Position numbers and translations under genes: made by a program. From Panopea generosa (taxonomy: Eukaryota > Mollusca > Bivalvia > Adapedonta > Hiatellidae): a DNA stretch of 64,000 nt. Under the pieces are notes generated by a model. It was not told the DNA's origin. It saw only the letters and a program-made list of their open reading frames with translations, and searched no databases. This document shows, piece by piece, positions 37,011 to 46,682 of this stretch (position 1 is the stretch's first letter; each line of letters starts with the position of its first letter). The stretch spans positions 24,705,184 to 24,769,183 of the forward strand of contig CM055896.1 of NCBI GenBank assembly GCA_029582155.1, given 5' to 3'.

Positions 37011-37558
37011 TAACACTACTACACTTTGACAGTTCAGTTTATATGTAGGCCTACTGTAAATAAACAATGATAAGGTCAATGTTCCTTATTCACCAAGGTT
37101 CTGGCTCAAATAGTTCAAAACTAAGATAATACAAATCAAATAAGGTCAAAGAGATTTAGTAATCATACCTTTTACTTAATCTGTGAGTACATCTTGTTTT
37201 GACTGTTTTTTGTGTTGTGTGCCAGATATAGTCCAAGTTCGTTTTCACAGCGTTATTAGTTACGGCATATATTTCGAATAGGTCTAGTACGCGGATACGC
37301 TCAAGTGATATGTTGAATGTATGTAGTTTTTGTGTTTTTAACGAACATAGTGGGAAATATATATATATATTAGAATACAAACAAACCAAAATACAATCAG
37401 AACGGATTTCAAGTTGTTTATTATATGAGACAGTAAGGACATTAGCAAATTTATAGAACTTTTTGGGGAATTTTTTGTATGTTTTAAAAAAAAGATTTAA
37501 TAGTGAAGGCATGCATGTGACACTTCAAAATTACCAGTGGTTACTCATTTTACCATAG
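37011..37558. other. AT-rich DNA with an unsupported 118-codon frame
   Basis: The minus-strand frame 37156-37512 is the longest in the window that is not made by repeats or the LINE. It shows no domain, signal or splice context. It is Lys/Tyr/Ile-rich as expected from AT-rich DNA, and I think it is a chance frame. Confidence 0.3.
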
Positions 37559-37975
37559 AACAAGAGGCCCAAGAGGGCCTGAGGATGCACTACTGACTCA
37601 TAGTGGCCATAGCACTTTTTGAAACTCTACTATGCAACAGAAACATTGGGGCGGGGTCATTTTTAACTTTAGGGACACCATTTGAACAAATCTAACAAAA
37701 CTTTAGTTTGAAAATCTGTTGGGCCAATCATACGAAGAAAATATTTTAAGTTTTGGACTATTTTTAGTAACGGCGGCCATCTTGAATTTCAGATAAAAAA
37801 AAAAATCTTCTGTATAGTCTCCTATGCAATAGAAACATCCATGTGAAGTTTCAGTTTAATTGGAGTAGTGGTTTCAGAGAAAGTGCTGCTAACAGACGAC
37901 AGACGTCAGACGACAGACAACAGACAACGTGCCATCGCATAAGCACTTCTGGCCTTTGGCCAGTAGAGCTAAAAA
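37559..37975 (+). mobile_element. Rep-H copy F, short copy with both ends
   Basis: At 417 bp this is the shortest copy with both the 5' hairpin (AACAAGAGGCCCAAGAGGGC) and the 3' hairpin (CTGGCCTTTGGCCAG-TAGAGCTAAAAA). It shows the minimal structure of the family: 5' end, one partial module with the GGCGGCCATCTTGAATTTC stretch, a GACAGACGTCAGACGACAGA-type simple repeat and the 3' end. The flanks show no evident target-site duplication. Confidence 0.8.
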
Positions 37976-38430
37976 CGCATGTTCAAGTTTCAATATGATG
38001 AATAAGTGCCTTCATATTAAATGAACTTCCTCAAATATGTTGAAAAATGCAAAATTCACTCGACCATACCCTCTTTAGTGAAGCTTTATTCACAGAATAA
38101 AGGTTATTTAGACAAATAAGCATACACAGCATAAAAGACAAATGTTAATATCAAATAAAATTATAATAGTTGAAAAGAAAATAATGATTTTTTTTTAAAG
38201 ATCAGAACCAAATTCGTGAGCCAAATTAGTCACTAATTAACAAGGAGAGCAGCCCTTTTACCCAATCAGTATATAAATTAAAGGTATTGTTGTTTCCTTG
38301 CTATGAAGGTGTGTAAGAGTCAATATAATAACTATGGATGTAACAAAACTTCTCAGCGAAAAATTAACTTTTATTATATTGAAAATATGATTTTTTTTCA
38401 CAAAATTACGGGTGTCCCAAAACATCAGGT
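37976..38430. other. Intron-like unique DNA
   Basis: AT-rich, with no feature I can support. Confidence 0.4.
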
Positions 38431-39084
38431 GTACCATAACTACCCCCACTCTAATAACCCCCCCACCCCACCTATTTTTCTTGAAAATTAAAAAATAAAA
38501 CGTATATGCGATTTGAGTGCGTATTCGCCCATCTTTCCCTGATCAATTATTTTGTTACACAGACAACAATTAGCGAAGTGTTTATTACCTTTGAACTCTT
38601 TAACCCATTGTTTATATCTTGGGTGACCACTTAACCACTTTTGGTTGAACAAATACTTCCCCATATTTGCTGTTTAATACTAGTAAAAATACTGTCTGTC
38701 GATTAAAACATTACAAAACGTCGGAAAATGCGGTTAGTCTGTGTACGCTGTAAGCTCATTGTTCCAAGTTGATAAGAGCAAGCGTCCAAGTGATTTCAAG
38801 TGAAGAGTACACTGACCATAAATTCGGATATTCCAGTACGCAGATTTGTAATTTCATACAGATTTTCAGTTTTTTTTCATCCTATGTCGATTATTTCATT
38901 CACTCTAAAATAATTCTGAACCACTTTTTCGGGGATTTAAACCGGATTTAAGGTTTTTTTCCATGGTTTTATTGGTTTTATAGTATTTTTTTACTGTTGT
39001 TAAATTTGCTTTTTTTATCTTTTATTAACGCCCCCACCTTATAAAATGTAATGCCCCCGGGGGCGTTATTTAGCGAATATACGG
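38431..39084 (-). mobile_element. Short TIR element, copy 2 (inverted relative to copy 1)
   Basis: Read on the minus strand this is colinear with 21538-22194. The CCGTATATTC end with its GGGGGCGTT motif is intact near 39084 and flanked by TA. The other end has decayed to ACCATAACTACCCCCACTCT. Apart from scattered substitutions the interiors align over about 650 bp. It retains the zinc-finger frame in unbroken form. Confidence 0.7.
38488..38664 (-). CDS. 58-residue zinc-finger micro-ORF of the TIR element
   Basis: On the minus strand the ATG at 38664 opens MGKYLFNQKWLSGHPRYKQW, then VKEFKGNKHFANCCLCNKII, then DQGKMGEYALKSHIRFIF and a stop at 38488-38490. The layout W…W(V)…C-x-x-C…MG-x-x-AL-x-SH matches the first part of a short zinc finger found at the start of some transposon-derived proteins. 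The last zinc ligand (a His usually about five residues after SH) is absent because the frame leaves the motif. It may therefore be a first exon ending near the SH, or a truncated relic. Host function is not implied. Confidence 0.5.
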   Translation of the reverse strand: MGKYLFNQKWLSGHPRYKQWVKEFKGNKHFANCCLCNKIIDQGKMGEYALKSHIRFIF

Positions 39085-39575
39085 TATACTGTTTGTCGAA
39101 AAAGATTTACATATCTTTCATTATTTAAATGACAGAATGTGATCATTTTCTTAACAGCTTTGAAACAAGACAAACTGTAATAACATTTCAGTAAACAGGT
39201 CATTCATTATCACAATGAAAATTGCAAGGTATAAATACAATCCCTTTAAAACAACTAGTATACTATAAGGTATACACCGGATGATAACTATTTTCCATAA
39301 AACTTGCATTATCAATAGAGATATCCATAAAACACACATTGATTAAAGTCCTTATCAGCAAAAGCAGGAAGTCCCATCAGGAGTGTAACATAAAAGTAGT
39401 TTGTCGCCGAAATCTTATGTTATTGGTCAGGTGACAGTTTACTTTTATGGGCAGGAACACATAATGAGGGCAGCAGTCTCGGCAAGTAACTGATAACTTT
39501 CACACTTGAATCAGCTGTGAAACACAAATTACAATGAGACACAATATCATATATCAATCATCAAGGAAACTGTGG
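39085..39575. other. Intron-like unique DNA
   Basis: No gene or repeat recognised. Confidence 0.4.
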
Positions 39576-39647
39576 ATGGGCGGGAATTCGATCTCATGAC
39601 CCCTGGATCGACAATCAGATGCACTACTAGCTGAGCTATCTGGGCCC
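39576..39647 (-). repeat. tRNA-like SINE head
   Basis: On the minus strand: GGGCCCAGATAGCTCAGCTA, with TAGCTCAGCTAGTA as an A box, and GATCGAATTCC as a B box (consensus GGTTCGANTCC). The start GGGC can pair with the terminal GCCC. The anticodon arm does not fold cleanly by eye, so it is better read as a tRNA-derived SINE head than as a working tRNA. It differs in sequence from the head at 346-430. Confidence 0.6.
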
Positions 39648-39934
39648 AGCAGTAGTGTATAGAAGTATATTTTAAATATATGAATGTGGTTTAAGGACAG
39701 CGTTGTCATTGTTATTCATTACCTTATAAAACAATGCAAACTTTGTATAACCATGGCAGCCATCTTCAATTATTTTTTTATGCTGTCTTTTATGATCAAT
39801 TGGTATTTTTGTTTATCAATTGTTTTGTCTTAAACAGACTATTTGTGGGTACAAGGAGAAACTTATTTTCCTTTAAAATAATATCATTTTTGGTGCCAGT
39901 CATTTTCATTAAATCTTTTAAGACATAATCATAC

Positions 39935-40046
39935 CTGTTCTCCTTTGACTTCCGGACCACAGGTGCACCATATATTTTAGAGGGATCATACTTCTTCACT
40001 GCAGCGGCGGCAGCTGCCCCAGCTCCATCAGGTTTATTTCTTGCAG
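39935..40046 (-). CDS. Predicted internal exon, Ala-rich/basic segment
   Basis: On the minus strand an acceptor (TTTATTCTACTTTGATCCAG) precedes 112 bases that end at AACAG/GTATGA. The frame encodes ARNKPDGAGAAAAAAVKKYD, then PSKIYGAPVVRKSKEN, then two bases of a split codon. The next exon in the gene should begin with one base, and 23332-23464 does so, forming Arg at the junction. A less likely acceptor (GTATGGCAG) would add seven residues upstream. The protein is not recognised; the poly-Ala and basic character suggest a linker. Confidence 0.6.
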
Positions 40047-40136
40047 CTGGATCAAAGTAGAATAAATTCTGCCATACATATGTGTCATTTAAAAAGAGGA
40101 AGTTAACATAAAAGTTAATGTCCCAGTATATTACTA

Positions 40137-41086
40137 AACACGAGACCGAAGAGGGCCTGAGTACGCTCTATTGACTCATAGTGGCCATAGCACTTTTTGA
40201 AATTCCACAATATTTACCTTCTTTGTGGGGTCGTCTTAACAAAATACCCCCACCACACCCATACTGAACAAAAACTTAATTGCTATACAAAGGAAATACT
40301 TTAAATTCCCATACCATTCATCTGTAAAAAAAAAATAGAGTCCCATGTACAGAACCCTTATACAACCCAGCCCCTTAATTTGTCAGAACTTCAATCACCC
40401 ACTCTTAGCGGTTTGTTATGAGCAGAGATGATTCAAATTTTAAAAAGAAGTTTTTTTGTACACATGGATGCAAAATCAAAAAATTCAGTTTGCCCTATAA
40501 TATTCCTATGTAAAAGTCACATTACAGGGCCCCAATATATCCCAGCCCCTTGATATGCAGAATCTTCAATCCATGCTGATGTAAGGATAATTTATATCAA
40601 ATATGAACTAGTTTGACTGAAAGGTTATTGAGAGGAAATTTGTGAAAAGTCCCATTTTAACCTTATTGCCCCATCCACCCCCTGGCCTCTAATGAAAATT
40701 CAATCCTCTTTATTGAACAAAATTAAATTTATTGTTACTAGACAATGCTTTAAATCTCCAATTGAACAACATATTTAACCAAATGGACAAAAAAATGAGA
40801 ATTTTCCATTTTCCCATAGTATTCCAATGTAAAACTCGAAGACCCCTTACAGGGCCTCTAAACATCCCAGTGTCCCTTGATTTGTACAAACTTAGATTTC
40901 TTTATCATAGGGATAATTTATATCAAATATGAACAAATTTGACTGACAGGTTATAGAAACATCCATGTGAAGTTTCAGTTTAATTGGCCTAGTGGTTTCA
41001 GAAAAAGTGCTGCTAACAGACGAAAGACGACAGACAATGCGCATTCGCATAAGCACTTCTGGCTTTTGGCCAGTAGAGCTAAAAAA
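40137..41086 (+). mobile_element. Rep-H subfamily 2, copy G
   Basis: Begins with a mutated 5' end (AACACGAGACCGAAGAGGGC) and shares the alternative interior with copy E. It ends with a short GACGAAAGACGACAGAC tract, a hairpin weakened by one change (CTGGCTTTTGGCCAG) and TAGAGCTAAAAAA. Confidence 0.7.
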
Positions 41087-41307
41087 TCTCAAACTGGATA
41101 TATTGCAAAAATAAAGACATAATTATAAACTATAGTGAATTGTGTTTGTTCAAAATCCATGGGATCATGCTGTTTTTCGAACTATCATGATGTTCCAACT
41201 ACACTAGGGTCATGTTACAACGCAGTCAGATATAACACATTACTCGTTATTACACGTTTTTTCTTTGACTCCCAAATTTAAAATTGATGTTTTCAAACAA
41301 ATTCATT

Positions 41308-42787
41308 AACAAGAGGCCCAAAAGGTCCTGAGGACACTCTACTGACTCATAGTGGCCATAGCACTTTTTGAAATTCTACTATGCAATAGAAACATCGGGG
41401 CGGGGTCATTTTTAACTCTAGAGACACCATTTGAACAAATCTAACAAAACTATAGTTGGTCATCATTACCACATAAACATTTTGAAAATCTGTTGGACCG
41501 TTCATGAGAAGAAGATTTTTTAAGTTTTGGACTATTTTTAGTAATGGTGGCCATCTTGAATTTTAGATAGAAAAAATAAATCTTTTGTATAGTCTCCTAT
41601 GCAATAGAAACATCCATGTGAAGTTTCAGTTTAATTGGCCTAGTGGTTTCAGAATAAATGACAAAAAAAAGAGAATTTTCTGTTTTCCCACAGTTTCCCT
41701 ATGTAAAATTCTAAGTCCCCTTACAGAGCCCCTATAAATTTTAGCCCCTAAATTCTTATCTGCAATCCAACCCCTACACTTAGGGATAATTTATATAAAC
41801 TATGTACAAATCTGACATACCGGTTCTTAAGAAAACAATTTTACTAATTCCCAATTTGTACCCTTTTGGGGCCCCTCCTGACCCCTTAAGACATAGGAAC
41901 CCAGTCATTTTTAAAAATCTTAACCTCCTTTACTTAACAATGCTTTAGTGAAGATATACGCAAAATTATTTCCATTTTAAAAAAAAATAAAAAAATGTTA
42001 TATTGACATGTGTCCCCTAATTGAACTCTCAGGGCAGGGTCATTTTTAACCATAGGGACACCATTTGATCAAATCTAACAGAACTATAGTTCTCATTACT
42101 ACATAAACATTTTGAAAATCTGTTGGGCCGTTCATGAGAAGAAGATTTTTTAAGTTTTGGACTATTTTTAGTAATGGCGGCCATCTTGAATTTCAGATCG
42201 AAAAAAAAAAAAATGTTCTGTATAGTCTCCTATGCAATAGAAACAACCATGTGAAGTTTCAGTTTAATTGGCCTAGTGGTTTAAGAACAGATGAAAGAAA
42301 AGAGAATTTTCTGTTTTCCCATAGTATCCCTATGTGAAATTTTAAGTCCCCTTACAGGGCCCCTATAAATTTTAGCCCCTAAATTCTTATCTGCAATAAA
42401 ACCCCTACACATAGGGATAATTTATGCAAAATATGAACAAATCTGACATACCGATTGTTAAGAAAAAGAATTTAGTAATTCCCAATTTTTACTCTTTTAG
42501 GGCCCCTCCTGACCCCTTAAGACAGTGGAACCCAGTCATTTTGACAAATCTGAATCTGAACAATGCTTCTTTGAAGATATAGGCAAAATCATTTCCATTT
42601 TAAAAAAAAAAAAAAAAAAAAAATATTATGACATGTGTCCCCTAATTTAACCCTGGGGGCGGGGTCATATTTAACCCTAGGGACACCATTTGAACAAATC
42701 TAACAAAACTATAGTTGGTCATCATTACTACATAAACATTTTGAAAATCTGTTGGGCCGTTCATGACAAGAAGATTTTTTAAGTTTT
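41308..42787 (+). mobile_element. Rep-H copy H, left part (split by a LINE)
   Basis: Starts AACAAGAGGCCCAAAAGGTC with a damaged 5' hairpin, runs through two internal modules (starts near 41898 and 42530) and stops at GAAGATTTTTTAAGTTTT. There the LINE begins. The rest of the same copy resumes at 50761. Confidence 0.8.
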
Positions 42788-43151
42788 CAAGTAAATAGAA
42801 CGGTGGTGTTTATTTTCGGTCGGATAATTTTGAGGATCTAAGGCAAAAACCATGAGGTAGAACTTTTTTTAAGTAGATAGGCTTGTTTGTGAATGTGTAT
42901 AAACTCTATTTCAAATTCAAAATTCAAACAGACACAGCAACTATGGCTGTAAGTCGACGACATAAAATGTAAATCAACACTAATATATAGCGCAGGGAGC
43001 CGCCATTGTTATAAACATGAAAATGTGTGCATGAATGACTAACAGTAAAAAAACGATAAAGTACAATAGTAAACGACCCACGCACGGACAATTCAAATGT
43101 ATACTGTGAGGCAAAAGATACGCACAGGTATTTATAAAAGCAATGTGAAAA
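42788..43151 (+). promoter_or_regulatory. LINE 5' untranslated / promoter region
   Basis: The sequence from the target duplication to the ORF1 ATG. It should hold the internal promoter if the element is full length. It contains no repeat units and only one GC-rich patch (GCCGCCATTG near 43000). That it reaches the true 5' end is inferred from the presence of the duplication directly before it. Confidence 0.55.
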
Positions 43152-44172
43152 ATGTCTGCTAAAGACAAGCGTAAGAGATTAGATGATTCCAGCATTAGTA
43201 GCATTAGTGATTGGGACAATAGTCTGAAAACAATAGTAGAAAACATAAACGAAGGTGGGAAGAAGCTTAATAAGAAAACTAAAAACAAAAACAAGAATAA
43301 AAAGCAGAAAAAAATTGAACAGATAGAAACTCAAGAAGACAAAATGGCAGAAAGACATGAAAGTATGTCTATTGAAAAAAAACTCGATGAAATGAACAAA
43401 AATTAAGTAAAATGCTGACAAAAGACGATAAAGCCATTTTTAGAGAAATAATAAAAGACATCTTTAGAGAAATGAAAGATCAATTTCTCGAGTCAATCAC
43501 CAAAAGAGTAGACGTTCTAGAAGGTGACCTACATGATAAAGTTGTGGAAAATAAAAAGTTAAAAGTCGAACTAGATAAGATGAAAAATGAAATAAACAGT
43601 AAAAATGAAGAAATACAGAAGGTTAAAGAAGAAGTGAAAGTAGAGTCAGAAAAAAGTAAAGAAAGGCTAAACGACATTGAGCAATACGGACGAAGAAACA
43701 ACATGCGTATAACGGGCCTTCAGAACGACGGGCCATATCAAAGTTCACAAGAAACAGCATGGCACGTAACCATTTTCTAAATGAGAAAATGCAACTTGGG
43801 ATATCTGTGCACCAAATAGATATAGCTCACCGGCTTGGAAAACACACTCCAGGTAAAAATAGACCAATAATTGTAAAGTTTGTGTCGCGTCAAGTAAAAA
43901 GTAACATTTTCTCACATGCAAAACTCCTAAAAAATTCAGGAGTCTACATAAATGAAGACCTGACGCGTCTTAACCAAGAAGTGTTGTCATCAATGCGATT
44001 AAAATGTAACGATAAGATAGAAAGAGCATGGTCTTTTGAGGGCAAACTATACAAAAAAACAAAAGAAGGAAACAAACCAGAAATCGTTTCATACAGTTAT
44101 GCCACGTGGTTAAATCTCCCATGGCCGGCAAAGAAGACCTCAGCCGAAGTATTACAAAAGAAGCAAAAGTAA
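43152..44172 (+). pseudogene. LINE ORF1 (coiled-coil, RNA-binding protein), two frame breaks
   Basis: Three consecutive frames make one L1-type ORF1. Part 1 (43152-43406) is a Lys-rich basic N-terminus (KKLNKKTKNKNKNKK). Part 2 (43412-43780) is a coiled coil with heptad-like LEGDLHDKVVENKKLKVELD, ending in the motif GRRNNMRITGLQ that opens the RRM-like domain. Part 3 (43759-44172) continues it (DIAHRLGK, RPIIVKFVSR, VYINEDLTRLNQEVL) with the C-terminal domain. The first break fits a single missing base in the A run near 43400. The second lies near 43755-43780. Such proteins trimerise and bind the LINE RNA. Confidence 0.85.
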
Positions 44173-46682
44173 ACTTTTCGATACAGTGTAGTATGTGATA
44201 TAATTATTTAACAGTGTCACGCTTTAGGCAAAATATCGGAGGAAAATACCGATTCGGTAACATATAAACACTTCAAACGGTGTTGTCACAATCTCGATGG
44301 ACCACCTGTGTTAAAAATATTGATAGAAAAGTTATTACGGTCAGTTACATTTTACAAAGAAAAGGGACATAAATCGTGTATGAGTGTGGTTTAAATACAT
44401 ATGAAGCAACCATTATTTTAAATGGTATAAAAACAGCACTATCATAATAAATATAAAAAAAACAAAAACATACCATGATAGACAAAATTTTACGTGGCTT
44501 ATGAAATAAATGTAAGCGATGTTTGTATACGCTTGGATATATATATATATATATTTTTTTTTTTTATGATAAACAATTTTAAAAATCTGTTTGCTTATTT
44601 AAACAATGTTATTAAAAGTATAAACGTAATATTCACAAATATAAATCTTGCGTTTCGTTTTCTGCAAGATTTGTAAAGATGAATACACGTTAGAATGTGT
44701 GTACGATATATGTAATTAATTTCCCTCTTGCAACTCTTTTTATTTCGTTTCGCTAAGAGAAAAAAAGGCGGGGAAGATTAAGGAGGACTAAACCAATAAT
44801 TAAGTCAATAGGTTGATACTTTATTTCTGTGCTTGTAATATGGGTGATATCATATTAGTATATGTATGTGTGTATATGTATATGTATGTCTATGTGTATG
44901 TGTATGTGTATAAGTGTATGTATATGTATGTGTATGTATATGTATATATATATATGTATATATATATGTGTGTATATATGTATGTGTATGTGTATATGTG
45001 TGTATGTATGTATGTGTATGTGTATGTGTATGTATATATATGTATATATATATATATATATATGTATATGTTTTAGCCAATTATGTGATTGAAATACACA
45101 GGTACGGCCTAACTACTGAGTAAGTACAAAAAAAAAAAAAATAATTATGATTTTGTAACATAATAATTACAAAAAACAGAATAATTATGATTTTGTAACG
45201 TAATAATATGACGACCAGGTAATTAATGTACATTTACGGGTGCGTGGTAAAATTATGGTTACATGTGTACATGGTTTTATATTATGTAATACAGATTAAC
45301 AATGGTTCTTTGAAATAAAAATTATTTTGTTATGTATCAGCAAAGATGGAATGTGACTATCAAAATATTAAAATATAATTACGTGTGTATATGAGTGTTA
45401 GCAAGATAAAGTATGACTATCAATACAATAATGTATAGTCACACATGTGTAATAAGACTTTAGTTATGTAGTTATATGCGTTGATAATATATGACAATGA
45501 AAACATATGTAAAATATGGTATGGTTTCATCTGTTAGGGTTTTAAAACAGGTATGTGACAATATAAACATAAGTAAAAATAGGATAAGGTGTATCTATTA
45601 GACATTTAAAAAATGAAAGGGGACAATTTTGTTAATATGTGTAAGCAAAGATTAAATATGATTATTAATATAATACCCTATGTGTAGAAAATAATTTGTT
45701 AAGTGGGTATACATGTATGTGCTGATACATGTATTCAAAAAAAGGGAGAAATTTTTTTTGGTATGTGTAAAAATATGAAACAGGTTATTGATACAGTTTT
45801 TAAAATGTATAAGCACATGACTTTACCATAAAAGAAGATGGATGCTACTATACAATACAAACATAAGTAATTATATGATTCTGTTTAACTATTAGACATT
45901 TAAAATAACAAAGGAGAAAATATTGGTAAATGTAGGCAAGGTAAAATGTGAATATCAATATAATAATGTATATTCACATATGTACAAACATTTTGTTATG
46001 TGGGTATACTTCTTGATGTTATGTGACAGTATAAACACATGTAAAATATGATATGGTTTATATACTACGGTTTCTAAACAGAATAACTTTTTGATATACC
46101 TTTTGTTATGTGGAAAAAACATATGACATATGCTGGTTCTTTTGATAAAATTTTGTTACTGAAAAAAGTATGAAGTCCTTTAAAATGTTTTAGTCCAAGA
46201 CTCTATATGAATGTAGAGGGATTTTTGTTAGTAACACAACTTTGTTGTACGTTGTTCTTTAAAATGTTTACATATTTATTTGTATACGTATTAATACAGA
46301 CATGGAGTTGGAACCTAAATGATTATCTAAAGTGGGAAAAGGTGTTATATACACAATTAAATAATTATACAATATGAAAATAATTTTAAAGGATTTAAAA
46401 AAAAAAAATGTAATAAATTATTTTAAAAACATTATTGCAAATGTCGGACTAAAATTATACGTGGATAAAAAAAGTAACTGTTATGGAAAAGGCTTAACTG
46501 TAGCTATAGTTTTATCTCTGTAAAAATATGTTAATCTTATTCACACTAAAACTATATATGACGCTATTCTCTTTACTTGTTGACCTACTCCTTTACTCGA
46601 CTTATCTGTTCCTACTGTTTGAATGCTGCGGAAATGCACATAGTGCTGTTCTGAACCGCTTTCTCTTCCTGCTCATGTATAA
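44173..46682 (+). other. Long LINE inter-ORF region with microsatellite and degenerate tandem units
   Basis: This 2,510-bp non-coding stretch between ORF1 and ORF2 holds an AT/T run (44518-44567), a TATG/TGTA microsatellite (44856-45066) and a degenerate tandem repeat of nearly 300 bp between about 45350 and 46085. Matching landmarks in the last include AATAATGTATAGTCACACAT near 45428 against AATAATGTATATTCACATAT near 45961, and ATTAGACATTTAAAA near 45597 against 45892. Open frames over the microsatellite are Tyr/Met/Val periodic artefacts. Known L1/Tx1 elements usually have short inter-ORF distances. Confidence 0.8.
44856..45066 (+). repeat. TATG/TGTA microsatellite in the LINE
   Basis: Alternating purine-pyrimidine run built from TATG, TGTG and TATA steps with no other bases for about 200 bp. 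Its length makes it prone to slippage. Confidence 0.95.

Larger units (their letters stand above)
23465..39934 (-). other. Inferred 16.5-kb intron
   Basis: If the two predicted exons are consecutive, everything between them is intron. It contains the 94-bp satellite, the 1.8-kb TIR insertion, Rep-H copies E and F, the second zinc-finger TIR element and a tRNA-like SINE. From 23465 to 25055 I see only AT-rich sequence. A 72-codon frame at 24809-25027 has no recognisable features. Confidence 0.45.

Noticed and set aside
37156-37512. 118-codon minus-strand frame
   Set aside because: No recognisable domain, AT-driven composition and no splice or promoter context. It overlaps sequence flanked by dispersed repeats.
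44813-45123. Tyr/Met/Val-rich open frames of 69-87 codons on both strands
   Set aside because: They translate the TATG/TGTA microsatellite and are low-complexity artefacts.
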